61,523 nucleotides of DNA, taken from an uncultured Muribaculum sp. Lineage in GTDB: Bacteria; Bacteroidota; Bacteroidia; Bacteroidales; Muribaculaceae. Position numbers and translations under genes: made by a program. Below the pieces are notes generated by a model. That model was not told where the DNA came from. It did no database searches and worked only from the letters and a program-made list of their open reading frames with translations. The number at the start of each line of letters is the position of its first letter. The stretch's first letter is position 1. The stretch is taken from contig CAJTSJ010000016.1 of NCBI GenBank assembly GCA_910578785.1, positions 1-61,523 on the forward strand, read 5' to 3'. Positions 49,152-57,244 of this stretch are shown here, one piece after another.

Positions 49152-50822
49152 TTAGAAATTGTAGCTGTAGGCCACCTGGACGCCGCGGCTCGCAGGCACG
49201 TAGCGGCATACACCTCCCGAACAGTTGAATCCTGCGCGGGTGCGTCCGTAGCTGACCATGAGCCTGTTGGCCTTGTAGTTGCCGGCTATTCCGGCCATGT
49301 AGTAGTGGGTGCCCTTGTCGCCGCAGTTCCACATGTCGCTTACTGAGAACATAAGGTAGGGGGCCACAGAGAGTTCGAGAAGCCCGTATGCCCAGTCTTT
49401 TTCATCCTGTTTTGTGGTCAGGTACTGTACTTCGCCGCGCAGCGTGAACCGCTTGTCAAATTTGTACTTCGCGTCGACAACGAATATGTTTGACCTGATT
49501 GTGCCTCCGTGGCCCTCGATCACGGTCTTGTTGTACATCTGGTTCATGTACATGGCTGTGAACTGGAACCCCGTCGTCAGCCTTTTCTCGACCTGGACAT
49601 TGAAGTCGTGGTAATACTGGCGACCCATCTCGAAGAACCGGGTCTTGGAGCCGTCGGTGCCGTAGGGCGAGCCGTTGATGCCGTCGGTCTGGCCGTAATG
49701 GTGTAGTCCGCGGATATAGCTTGCGTTGACCTTAACCTTTGTGCCGTAGCGTCCGCCCAGCGCTGTCTTGCGCTTGAATGTGTAGGCGAATGCACCTTGG
49801 AATGCCCATTCTCCAGGAGCGGCCTGTGTGGCGTAAGGGTAGAGCGATGCGAGCGCATAAGTGTGCTGGTAGGCGAATGCCGGCATATTGTTGATGAACA
49901 CCGATGTCCCCGCCACGTCCCGCTGGCTTCTGAATGCGAAATTCTCGCTCCGTTTGGCCTGCAGCAACGCGCTCATGCCTTTAAATGAATATGAGGCCGA
50001 CAGCATCACTGCCGTGCCTTTGCCGTAGGTGTATTTGTTGTCAAAAGACGGGTCCTGGCTTTTCCACGCAAACTCGCCCAGCAGGCTGACATTGTTTTTC
50101 TGAAATTGTGTGCGCAGGTCGAATGCGCTGACGTTGTGGGGCAGATTCAGACGGAAGTCCGTTCCCGGCACCATTATGTCCTCGTCGCTTTCATGCTTGA
50201 GCACATACGACGCTCCGATTATCCAGCTTGTGCCTGATTCGCGAAGGCACTTCAGGTAGTCCTGCATGCTGAATTCGGCGTCGGCACCGTAGACCTGCGA
50301 ATGGCGGCTCCAGTCCCAGTAGCGTCGTTGCAGACCGCCGAGTGCGGTCAGGCGCATTCCGCGCACGGCATTCACTTTCAGGCGTGCTCCGCGGATGCTG
50401 TTGTCTATTCCGAGACTGCGCTCCTCGTAAGTGCGCAGTATGAAGCCGCTTCCGAACTGCTCGTAGAAGTCGCCCAAAGTCAGCTCGAATCCTTTAAATC
50501 GGCCTTTGACGTAGATGTGAGGTACGCCCCAGCCGTCAAAGTCTGGCTCGAATCCGGGTAGAGGCCATTTCATGAACTCCACTCTGGCGCCTGCGTCGAG
50601 ATAGCGGCTTGTCAGGTTGAAGTCGGCATAGCTGTTTGACAGCCACTTCTTGTTGTAAGTCCCCGTGCCTATTGATTCGTCTTCCCGGGGAAACAGCCAG
50701 TCGGTCTGGACGCTTCCGTGTATGGCTGTGCCGTTGTCGCCGATATTGATGGCTTCCGACGGCAGTGCCATCAGGACCGCGGTTATTACTGATATGCTGA
50801 ATTTTGTTACAGATGTAGGCAT
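49152..50822 (-). CDS. DUF6029 family outer-membrane beta-barrel protein
   Basis: A 556-residue exported protein with a signal peptide (MPTSVTKFSISVITAVLMALPSEA). The body is a run of amphipathic strands with aromatic ends (LTSRYLDAGARVEFMKW, GFELTLGDFYEQFGSGFILRTYEERSLGIDNSIRGA) and ends in YSYNF, a barrel-type C-terminus. The segment around GDFYEQFGSG is characteristic of the Bacteroidetes DUF6029 family. It lies between tlpA-like (9 bases) and Omp28 (21 bases) genes and is probably a porin or surface-translocation partner for them. Confidence 0.85.
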   Translation of the reverse strand: MPTSVTKFSISVITAVLMALPSEAINIGDNGTAIHGSVQTDWLFPREDESIGTGTYNKKWLSNSYADFNLTSRYLDAGARVEFMKWPLPGFEPDFDGWGVPHIYVKGRFKGFELTLGDFYEQFGSGFILRTYEERSLGIDNSIRGARLKVNAVRGMRLTALGGLQRRYWDWSRHSQVYGADAEFSMQDYLKCLRESGTSWIIGASYVLKHESDEDIMVPGTDFRLNLPHNVSAFDLRTQFQKNNVSLLGEFAWKSQDPSFDNKYTYGKGTAVMLSASYSFKGMSALLQAKRSENFAFRSQRDVAGTSVFINNMPAFAYQHTYALASLYPYATQAAPGEWAFQGAFAYTFKRKTALGGRYGTKVKVNASYIRGLHHYGQTDGINGSPYGTDGSKTRFFEMGRQYYHDFNVQVEKRLTTGFQFTAMYMNQMYNKTVIEGHGGTIRSNIFVVDAKYKFDKRFTLRGEVQYLTTKQDEKDWAYGLLELSVAPYLMFSVSDMWNCGDKGTHYYMAGIAGNYKANRLMVSYGRTRAGFNCSGGVCRYVPASRGVQVAYSYNF

Positions 50823-50831
50823 GGCGTATGG

Positions 50832-51320
50832 CTATAATTCGCGGATTTTTTTGATTACTTCGTCTTCGGCTCCGTCGGTATAGCCCGAATGCGACATGAC
50901 CATCTTGCCGTTGCCGTCAAACACAATCATGTGGGGTATCATCTGCACGCCGAGGGCGCGTTTGAGGTCGCTGTTGGGGTCGAGGAGCACTTCATATTCC
51001 CAGCCTTCGGCGTCTACCAGGGGCTTTACCTTTCCGGCGTTCTGGGCCTCGTCTATCGAGACCGCTATGAGCTTCATGCCGGTCTCGTCCTGCCAGTCGG
51101 GATATACCTCGGCGATGGCTTTAAGCTCTCTCAGGCATGGTTTGCACCATGTGGCGAAGAAGCTTATGGCAAAGGGCTTGCCGTCGTTGGAGATGGTCGA
51201 GGCATCGATGGCCTTGCCTGACAGGTCTTTGACCTGGACGGAAGGAATCTGGGCATCGGCGCATATAGATGCTGCCGCGAAAACTAAGATTGTGGCCAAT
51301 AACTTTACAAACTTATCCAT
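50832..51320 (-). CDS. TlpA-type periplasmic thioredoxin
   Basis: A 162-residue thiol-disulfide oxidoreductase with a signal peptide (MDKFVKLLATILVFAAASICADA). The active site is WCKPC (C59, C62) in FATWCKPCLREL. The cis-proline region is MIPHMIVFD, and the TlpA insertion sits between. It is first in an operon with DUF6029, Omp28 and a CTD protein, behind a well-formed promoter. Confidence 0.93.
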   Translation of the reverse strand: MDKFVKLLATILVFAAASICADAQIPSVQVKDLSGKAIDASTISNDGKPFAISFFATWCKPCLRELKAIAEVYPDWQDETGMKLIAVSIDEAQNAGKVKPLVDAEGWEYEVLLDPNSDLKRALGVQMIPHMIVFDGNGKMVMSHSGYTDGAEDEVIKKIREL

Positions 51321-51369
51321 ACGTTTTGTGTTTGGTTAAACTTTTTAATAATTCCAAAAATAAAGTTTT

Positions 51370-51400
51370 CAAAATTACACTATTATTCCCAAACCACAAA
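51370..51400 (-). promoter_or_regulatory. Promoter of the TlpA-DUF6029-Omp28-CTD operon
   Basis: On the minus strand TTTG (51397-51400), 19 bases, then TAATTTTG (51370-51377): a full match to the Bacteroidetes consensus, about 50 bases before the ATG at 51320. Confidence 0.8.
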
Positions 51401-51482
51401 ATATTTTGTTCGGCAAATATTTATGTGTCTGCCATAGCTCATTTTTTTTAGTGTCTTGGATGTTTATTTTAACCATTATGTG

Positions 51483-51490
51483 TAAATTTG
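51483..51490 (+). promoter_or_regulatory. -7 box of nadB
   Basis: TAAATTTG matches TAnnTTTG, 49 bases before the nadB ATG; no clear TTTG at -33. Confidence 0.5.
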
Positions 51491-51539
51491 CGGTGTAAAT
51501 GATCTACACAGTTGCAGGTCTGTTTTTCTTTTCTGCGAT

Positions 51540-53117
51540 ATGACATACGAATATGACTATTTGGTGATTGGCTCCGGCATTGCCGGAATGAGTTTCGCTC
51601 TGAAAGTGGCTTCTACCGGCCGTGTGGCCCTGATATGCAAAACCAAACTTGAAGAGGCTAATACCTATTTTGCGCAAGGAGGTGTGGCCTCGGTCACTAA
51701 CCTTGAAGTGGACAACTTCGACAAGCACATCGAGGACACCATGATTGCCGGCGACTGGCTAAGCGACCGTGTCGCTGTGGAAAAAGTCGTCACCGAAGCT
51801 CCCGGACAAATACGTGAGCTGATTAAGTGGGGAGTCGAATTTGACAAGAACTCCGACGGCAATTTTGACCTGCACCGCGAGGGCGGACATTCGGAATTCC
51901 GCATTCTACACCATCAGGACAATACCGGCGCCGAAATTCAGGAGAGCCTTATTGAAGCGGTGAAAGCCAATCCGAACATCGATATTTTTGAGGGCCATTT
52001 CGCAATTGAGATTATCACCCAGCACCATCTTGGCAAAATCGTGACACGCCGCACTCCCGACATCACGTGCTACGGAGCCTATGTGCTTAACCCCGTGACA
52101 GGCAAGGTCGACACTTTCCTGTCGAGGGTGACGCTGATGGCCACGGGCGGCGTTGGCGCGGTCTATACGACTACCACCAATCCGCTCGTTTCGACCGGCG
52201 ACGGCATAGCCATGGTCTACCGCGCCAAAGGCACGGTGAAGGACATGGAGTTCATTCAGTTCCACCCGACTGCGCTGTATCATCCCGGCGACCGTCCTTC
52301 GTTTCTTATCACGGAAGCCATGCGCGGCTACGGGGCAGTGCTCCGCAATCTCAAGGGAGAGGAATTCATGCATAAGTACGACCCGCGCCTGTCGTTGGCT
52401 CCACGCGACATCGTGGCCCGCGCCATAGACTCCGAAATGAAGCTGTATGGCGACGACCATGTGTATCTGGATGTCACGCATAAGGATCCCGAAGAAACCA
52501 AGCGCCACTTCCCCAACATATATAAGAAGTGTCTGTCGCTCGGCATAGACATCACCGAAGACTATATACCGGTGGCTCCCGCCGCCCACTATCTTTGCGG
52601 CGGCATAAAGGTCGACACTAATGCCGAATCGTCCATCAGCCGTCTTTATGCCGTGGGTGAATGCTCATGTACGGGTCTGCACGGCGGCAATCGCCTTGCC
52701 TCCAATTCGCTTATCGAGGCTGTGGTCTACGCCGATGCCGCGGCCAGGCATGCCATGGAGGTCAAGGACCGCTACCAGCTGCGCGACGACGTTCCCGAAT
52801 GGAACGACGAGGGTACGCGTCTTCCCGAGGAAATGGTGCTTATCACTCAGAGCATCAAGGAGGTAGGCCAGATTATGTCGGCCTATGTCGGAATTGTCAG
52901 AAGCGACCTGCGCCTGAAGCGCGCATGGAACCGCCTCGACATCCTGTATGAAGAGACCGAGCGTCTGTTCAAGCGTTCTACCGCAAGCCGCGAGATCTGC
53001 GAGCTCCGCAACATTATCAATGTGGGCTACCTGATTATGCGCCAGGCCATGGAACGCAAGGAGTCGTGCGGTCTGCACTACACGGTCGATTATCCCCACG
53101 TGGACCATCGGCAGTAG
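51540..53117 (+). CDS. nadB: L-aspartate oxidase NadB
   Basis: A flavoprotein of 525 residues that oxidises L-aspartate to iminoaspartate, the first step of de novo NAD synthesis. FAD binding is shown by VIGSGIAGMSFALKVA at the start and GGNRLASNSLIEAVVYA near residue 385. The active-site region has EFIQFHPTAL and the conserved HYLCGGI; the succinate-dehydrogenase-like helical C-terminal domain follows. nadA and nadC are not in the window. DUF4294 follows after 74 bases. Confidence 0.96.
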   Translation: MTYEYDYLVIGSGIAGMSFALKVASTGRVALICKTKLEEANTYFAQGGVASVTNLEVDNFDKHIEDTMIAGDWLSDRVAVEKVVTEAPGQIRELIKWGVEFDKNSDGNFDLHREGGHSEFRILHHQDNTGAEIQESLIEAVKANPNIDIFEGHFAIEIITQHHLGKIVTRRTPDITCYGAYVLNPVTGKVDTFLSRVTLMATGGVGAVYTTTTNPLVSTGDGIAMVYRAKGTVKDMEFIQFHPTALYHPGDRPSFLITEAMRGYGAVLRNLKGEEFMHKYDPRLSLAPRDIVARAIDSEMKLYGDDHVYLDVTHKDPEETKRHFPNIYKKCLSLGIDITEDYIPVAPAAHYLCGGIKVDTNAESSISRLYAVGECSCTGLHGGNRLASNSLIEAVVYADAAARHAMEVKDRYQLRDDVPEWNDEGTRLPEEMVLITQSIKEVGQIMSAYVGIVRSDLRLKRAWNRLDILYEETERLFKRSTASREICELRNIINVGYLIMRQAMERKESCGLHYTVDYPHVDHRQ

Positions 53118-53191
53118 TCCGCCGGATAGGATTTTCCGCTGATAAAGTGTCGGTTGTGCAATCTTTTCGTAGCTGAGGCGTTATTATATTT

Positions 53192-53827
53192 ATGAGAGTT
53201 TTGTTTGGAATAATCATGATGGTGATGGCGTTGATGCCGGCCGTCGCCTATGCCCGGGCCGACGGCGCGGACGATATCGTGTTGCGCGACCCCAGACAGG
53301 ACCTTGTAAAGGGTAAATATCACTTTGTGACCGAGCAGGGCGATACTGCGGTGATGGTCGTGCTGAACAACATCACCGTGTTCCCGCCCCTGAAGTTCAA
53401 AAACAAGAAGCAGGAGGAGTTTTATTGGCGTACGGTGCGTGACGTAAAGAGGACATTGCCGTATGCCAAGCTCATCTCCGAGACTTTGCTTGAGACATAC
53501 GAATATATCGAGACCTTCCCCACGCAGAAAGAACGCGAGGAGCATTTGTCTAATATGGAGAAGGCCGTATTCAACCAGTACAAGCCTCAGCTCAAGAAGT
53601 TCACCAAGTCGCAGGGCAAGATGCTTGTGAAGCTGATCAACCGCGAGACAAACCAAAGCAGCTACTCCATCCTGAAGGCTTTTCTCGGTACGTTCCGTGC
53701 CGGATTCTGGCAGACGTTCGGCCGATTCTTTGGCGTAAACCTTAAGACGTCATACAATCCTGATAAAAACGAGGAGGATGCCATCATCGAGCGAGTATGC
53801 GTCATGGTTGAGCAGGGCATGCTCTGA
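53192..53827 (+). CDS. DUF4294 family exported protein
   Basis: A 211-residue protein with a signal peptide (MRVLFGIIMMVMALMPAVAYA). The core has the Bacteroidetes DUF4294 signature: FYWRTVRDVKRTLPYAKLI, ETFPTQKEREEHLSNMEK, SQGKMLVKLINRETNQSSY and GTFRAGFWQTFGRFFGVNLK. The family is widespread in Bacteroidetes and has no known function. It may be cotranscribed with nadB. Confidence 0.88.
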   Translation: MRVLFGIIMMVMALMPAVAYARADGADDIVLRDPRQDLVKGKYHFVTEQGDTAVMVVLNNITVFPPLKFKNKKQEEFYWRTVRDVKRTLPYAKLISETLLETYEYIETFPTQKEREEHLSNMEKAVFNQYKPQLKKFTKSQGKMLVKLINRETNQSSYSILKAFLGTFRAGFWQTFGRFFGVNLKTSYNPDKNEEDAIIERVCVMVEQGML

Positions 53828-53973
53828 TTGGCCGGTTGGCCGCCGCCATATATTGCTTGTCCTTCCGTCAATGTCAAATCCGTTGCTAAAAAACAGCAAA
53901 TCGGTTGCAATTGTTACAATCAATTCTCATTGTGACATTTTGGGTACAGTGTCAATACAATATGTAGGATGTA

Positions 53974-54005
53974 TTTGTTGAATTTTTCTCATATTGTTAT
54001 TTTTG
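53974..54005 (+). promoter_or_regulatory. Promoter of the response regulator/rnhB pair
   Basis: TTTG (53974-53977), 20 bases, then TATTTTTG (53998-54005). The transcript would begin near 54012, 36 bases before the ATG at 54048; the earlier ATG at 53994 lies inside the promoter. Confidence 0.75.
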
Positions 54006-54047
54006 TACAAATTAAAATGGGAGAAATACCTCCCCATTCATAGAGAG

Positions 54048-54794
54048 ATGTCATTATTCTTTAAGAGAAACTCAGAAAAAATAGATAAGACCGCATCTGT
54101 ACCAAGTCCTTCGGACAATCGTCGCATATTGATTGTGGATGACGACATTCTTGGGTGTGAACTCATGCAGTTTAGTCTTGAGCATGACGGCTATAAGGTC
54201 GACGTGTTCAAGTCGTGCGATGAGGCCACAGGCCATGACTTGAGCATCTACTGTCTCTATATTATTAATGTGGCATCTGAAACGGCCGACGGCATGCATC
54301 TTGCGCAGTATGTCAAACAGCGCAATGCCACGGCCCACATCCCTTTGGTGTTCTGCTCTTCGGTGGATTGTGAGGAGTCGGTCATCAACGGGCTTGATTT
54401 CGGCGCTGACGACTATCTGTTGAAGCCGTTCTCTATGCGCGAACTGACTGCGCGCGTCAATGCATTGTTGCGTAGAAAGCGCATGTCGTCGCCTTCCAAA
54501 CCAAGGATAATCAGCCATCATGGTCTTCGGCTGGACACCGAGTCGAAGCTGGCAAGCCTTAACGGCGACACCATTCCACTCGATGCCGACGAATACGACC
54601 TTTTGGAATTCCTGATGCACAACAGAAACAACATCTATGATGCTGATGTGATTTTCGACAATGTATGGCCTGATTCCGACGTTATCGACGACGCTCTGAT
54701 TGACCGTCTTGTGTCGAGTCTGAAAAACAAGATGGGTCACAATTCAATGTATCTGGTCGATCGGCCGGGATTCGGTTACGGCTATGTCGAATAA
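54048..54794 (+). CDS. OmpR-family response regulator with Asn at the phospho-acceptor site
   Basis: A 248-residue protein with a receiver domain (about 25-145) and a winged-helix DNA-binding domain (about 155-248, ending LVDRPGFGYGYVE). The acidic pair is kept in LIVDDDILG (D31-D33), the Ser/Thr switch in FCSS and the lysine in DDYLLKPF. But where the phospho-acceptor Asp belongs, aligned by the DG eight residues later, there is N74 (LYIINVASETADG; codon AAT at 54267-54269). It therefore probably works without classical phosphorylation, or mimics one state. No histidine kinase is nearby. It resembles RprY-type Bacteroidales regulators. It overlaps rnhB by 11 bases. Confidence 0.88.
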   Translation: MSLFFKRNSEKIDKTASVPSPSDNRRILIVDDDILGCELMQFSLEHDGYKVDVFKSCDEATGHDLSIYCLYIINVASETADGMHLAQYVKQRNATAHIPLVFCSSVDCEESVINGLDFGADDYLLKPFSMRELTARVNALLRRKRMSSPSKPRIISHHGLRLDTESKLASLNGDTIPLDADEYDLLEFLMHNRNNIYDADVIFDNVWPDSDVIDDALIDRLVSSLKNKMGHNSMYLVDRPGFGYGYVE

Positions 54795-55404
54795 GAAGTC
54801 TTCGCTTCTGCCCCCGTGTTTTGTTTCAGGCAGACTTGAGGCCGGATGCGACGAGGCCGGAAGGGGGTGTCTTGCCGGGCCGGTATATGCCGCTGCCGTG
54901 ATTCTTCCCGACGACTTCTCCCATCCTCTGCTCAACGACTCCAAACAGCTTTCTGAGTCTTCCCGCGATAAGCTTCGTCCTGTCATCGAGGCCGAGGCGG
55001 TGGCGTGGGCCGTCGGAGTGGTGACCGCGGAAGAAATAGACAAAATCAATATCCTTAAGGCTTCCATTCTTGCCATGCACCGTGCTGTAGAGGCCCTCAA
55101 AGTGGTGCCGGGAGCGCTTATAGTCGACGGCAACAGGTTTTCGCCTTACCGCGACATACCATATCAGACTTTTGTCAAAGGTGATGGACGGTTCGGCAAC
55201 ATTGCCGCGGCGTCTATACTCGCAAAGACTCATCGCGACGAGGAGATGCGCCGTCTGTCAGCGCAGTATCCTGTATATGGCTGGGAGGTGAACAAGGGTT
55301 ATCCCACCAAGGCCCATCGTGCGGCCATTGCTGAATATGGCCCGTCGCCGCTCCACCGTATGAGTTTCCGCCTGCTTGACCCCGCTCAGCTTACATTGTT
55401 TTAA
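54784..55404 (+). CDS. rnhB: Ribonuclease HII
   Basis: A 206-residue nuclease that removes ribonucleotides from DNA and RNA primers. The first catalytic motif is AGCDEAGRGCLAGPVYAAAVIL with the Asp-Glu pair. The second Asp is in ALIVDGNRF, the third in KTHRDEEM, and the end GYPTKAHRAAIAEYGPSPLHRMSF is diagnostic. Its start overlaps the end of the response regulator gene by 11 bases, so the two are coupled. Confidence 0.96.
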   Translation: MSNKKSSLLPPCFVSGRLEAGCDEAGRGCLAGPVYAAAVILPDDFSHPLLNDSKQLSESSRDKLRPVIEAEAVAWAVGVVTAEEIDKINILKASILAMHRAVEALKVVPGALIVDGNRFSPYRDIPYQTFVKGDGRFGNIAAASILAKTHRDEEMRRLSAQYPVYGWEVNKGYPTKAHRAAIAEYGPSPLHRMSFRLLDPAQLTLF

Positions 55405-55489
55405 TCTGATTTCGATAATTAACGTGATTCCCCCGCCGTCCGTTGCCGTGTGGCGCGGATTCGACAGGGGGAAACGCAGATAAGACATG

Positions 55490-55516
55490 AATTTAAACGG
55501 AGGACTGTTGCCTCCG
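55490..55516 (-). terminator. Terminator of the small gene at 55534-55785
   Basis: CGGAGG (55498-55503) and CCTCCG (55511-55516) form a 6-bp stem followed on the minus strand by TTTAAATT. Weak but well placed, 18 bases after the stop. Confidence 0.45.
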
Positions 55517-55533
55517 GGTGTGTGTCTGTAGCA

Positions 55534-55785
55534 TTAGAATGCGAATGACAGTTGTAACGGCTGAGCCGCTTCGGGTGCAATCATGATGGAGCGTGTATGT
55601 CTCCATCCCTGGGTGCCGTTGCGCAGAGTGACGGTCACGAGGCCGATTACTCCTGACGACAGCCGCCTTACGGCTCTTACGATTTCAGAGAATGATTCCA
55701 GTCCGCTGAGGCGGAATGAACCTATCTGACGGCCACGCTGCGTGATGGTGGCGTATATAATGTCTGAAGTGTTGATTTTACCCAT
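55534..55785 (-). CDS. Small protein of unknown function
   Basis: An 83-residue protein without signal peptide. I do not recognise the family. The order of predicted elements is beta strand (IIYATITQRGRQIGSF), helix (SFSEIVRAVRRLS), two strands (GLVTVTLRNGTQGWRHTRSIMI) and a short hydrophobic end (LQLSFAF). The protein is basic. A -7 box at 55815-55822, an ATG 30 bases further on and a possible terminator support a real, single gene. It sits between rnhB (convergent) and the SRP RNA. Confidence 0.6.
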   Translation of the reverse strand: MGKINTSDIIYATITQRGRQIGSFRLSGLESFSEIVRAVRRLSSGVIGLVTVTLRNGTQGWRHTRSIMIAPEAAQPLQLSFAF

Positions 55786-55814
55786 AATTGTGAGAGATTA
55801 AAATTAATTATAGG

Positions 55815-55822
55815 CAAATGTA
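55815..55822 (-). promoter_or_regulatory. -7 box of the 83-residue protein gene
   Basis: TACATTTG on the minus strand; a partial -33 (CTTG) is 17 bases upstream. Confidence 0.5.
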
Positions 55823-55943
55823 CCGCCGAGGTTGGGCGACAAGTGTGTACTCGATAGTTAAAATGTGTTTAATGAACGGTGCTGTGTCTTTCGATGCCGG
55901 TCGTCGGTGTGTGTCGTCGGTGGATTCGCATATATATGAAAAA

Positions 55944-56040
55944 GGGTAAGCTTACTACATCGCACCGCTACAACCCGGTACCGTTGCTCCGATCAAGGCC
56001 TGGCGGAGTTCCCGGGGAGCTGGTCGTGTAGGACTTACCC
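55944..56040 (-). ncRNA. ffs: Signal recognition particle RNA (4.5S, small bacterial type)
   Basis: About 97 bases. The ends pair as GGGTAAG (56034-56040) with CTTACCC (55944-55950). The core of domain IV is recognisable on the minus strand: CCCGGGAACTCC-GCCAGG, a 10-base apical part CCTTGATCGG, then AGCAACGGTA-CCGGG. This corresponds to the CAGG/AGCA symmetric loop that binds Ffh and the asymmetric loop below it. The apical loop is not the usual GGAA. A perfect promoter precedes it and TTTTTC follows, so it is an independent transcript. Confidence 0.9.
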
Positions 56041-56044
56041 GATG

Positions 56045-56075
56045 CAAAGTTACGACATTTTTCCGAAACACCAAA
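56045..56075 (-). promoter_or_regulatory. Promoter of the SRP RNA gene
   Basis: On the minus strand TTTG (56072-56075), 19 bases, then TAACTTTG (56045-56052); the RNA starts about 5 bases later. Textbook Bacteroidetes promoter. Confidence 0.88.
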
Positions 56076-56161
56076 CCCTTGACTGAATTTTGCCCTAAAA
56101 TAAGCTTTTAATGCAAGCTTCAAGGGTCGGAATTCTTATGTATGTGGTCTGGATTGGTGCG

Positions 56162-57181
56162 TCAGATGTAGGGGGCATATTCATCGACCGTGACGTCGAA
56201 GTCTATCTCGTCGAGTTCTTTAGGGCTCTTTATGGTTATGTTGTATACGTAGTTGTAGCCCGGCTTCCATTCTGTCAGTGGCCCGAACTTGACAGGATAT
56301 ATGAGTTTTCCGGCTTCGCTTTGGTTGATGGTCTGATATGGAGGGGTCTGTGAATTAGGCCATATCTTCGAGCCTGTAGCCTTGTCGTGTATAACACATT
56401 CCACCGAAATGTATTGACCGTTTAGCTTGCCGTCCGACAAAGTCACATCCTCAAGTTGTTGTGGCATCAGGAAGTACCACTCCAGATTGCCTTCGGTCAG
56501 ATTCGTGGGAGTCGATGTCAGATTCACTGTAGACGCTTTGTCCACTGCATAAAACAGCATGACATCTATCGGGTTGTTCTGGTTAGTCCATGACCCTACG
56601 GTCTCGACTGAGGAGGCGGAGGTGGTGGATTGTGGGAATACGAATGTTCCCGTGCCGTTCATGCCGCTCACGATTATGTGGTAGACCTCTACTGTGATGT
56701 CGGGATTTGAGCTTGCCAGAAGTACGTCGATTTTAGAGAGGGCATGTCTGAAGTTGATTTGTACGGGTTGCGGTTTAGGTATCTCGCCTATATTCGAGGC
56801 ATACAGCAGGTCTGACCCGTTGATGGTGTAGTTGGTTATTTTGGGCGCCGACGTCGGAGTCTCGCCTGTAAATCCTTTTGTATCGGGACTGAATGCATAG
56901 AAGTTTACGGGATTTGCTGGCCAATACTTTTTAGGGGAATATGTCCATAGTCCGTCGACGCGTGTCACGGTCACGTCGTCCATATAAAGTTTGTTGTCAG
57001 AGTAGGCGTAGATGCTGAATGACTTCAGCGTGGAGGCCGTTGTAGTGGCTCCGCGCGGCACTTTCTCGGTTATCGCGTTGAATGAGATGGCATTGCTGTC
57101 GTCTAAGATGCTGTAGCTGTCATTGTCGGAACACGACATGATTATCAGAGGAACAGCCAGTAGGAAGATTCGTTTTTTCAT
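56162..57181 (-). CDS. Fimbrillin family lipoprotein
   Basis: A 339-residue lipoprotein (MKKRIFLLAVPLIIMSC signal). The sequence SFNAITEKVPRGATTTASTLKSFSIYAYS and the following WTYSPKKYWPANPVNFYAFSPD are typical of the fimbrillin superfamily (Mfa1/FimA-related N-terminal domain), followed by DVTLSDGKLNGQ and a C-terminal domain ending VDEYAPYI. It forms type V pili or is a tip or accessory component. The start at 57181 gives the lipoprotein signal. A 17-bp palindrome lies just upstream, and a DUF5119 lipoprotein gene 63 bases upstream. Confidence 0.88.
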   Translation of the reverse strand: MKKRIFLLAVPLIIMSCSDNDSYSILDDSNAISFNAITEKVPRGATTTASTLKSFSIYAYSDNKLYMDDVTVTRVDGLWTYSPKKYWPANPVNFYAFSPDTKGFTGETPTSAPKITNYTINGSDLLYASNIGEIPKPQPVQINFRHALSKIDVLLASSNPDITVEVYHIIVSGMNGTGTFVFPQSTTSASSVETVGSWTNQNNPIDVMLFYAVDKASTVNLTSTPTNLTEGNLEWYFLMPQQLEDVTLSDGKLNGQYISVECVIHDKATGSKIWPNSQTPPYQTINQSEAGKLIYPVKFGPLTEWKPGYNYVYNITIKSPKELDEIDFDVTVDEYAPYI

Positions 57182-57204
57182 AATCCGTAAGAGGTTTAAA
57201 TACA

Positions 57205-57221
57205 ACTATTTCTGAAATAGT
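57205..57221. promoter_or_regulatory. Palindrome upstream of the fimbrillin gene
   Basis: ACTATTTC-T-GAAATAGT is a perfect inverted repeat with 8-bp arms, 23 bases before the fimbrillin ATG. A TATCTTTG at 57246-57253 (minus strand) could be the -7 box of an internal promoter, which would put the palindrome in the leader. Confidence 0.4.
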
Positions 57222-57244
57222 AATGCGTTTTGGAGTTCTTTTGT

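Noticed and set aside
51906..52589. 227-codon open frame antisense to nadB
   Set aside because: Completely covered by nadB, which has all family motifs; the antisense frame has no recognisable domain.
55430..55490. TTCCCCC...GGGGGAA pairing behind rnhB as a structured RNA
   Set aside because: A loop of more than 30 bases, no T-run and no promoter; not enough to call a feature.
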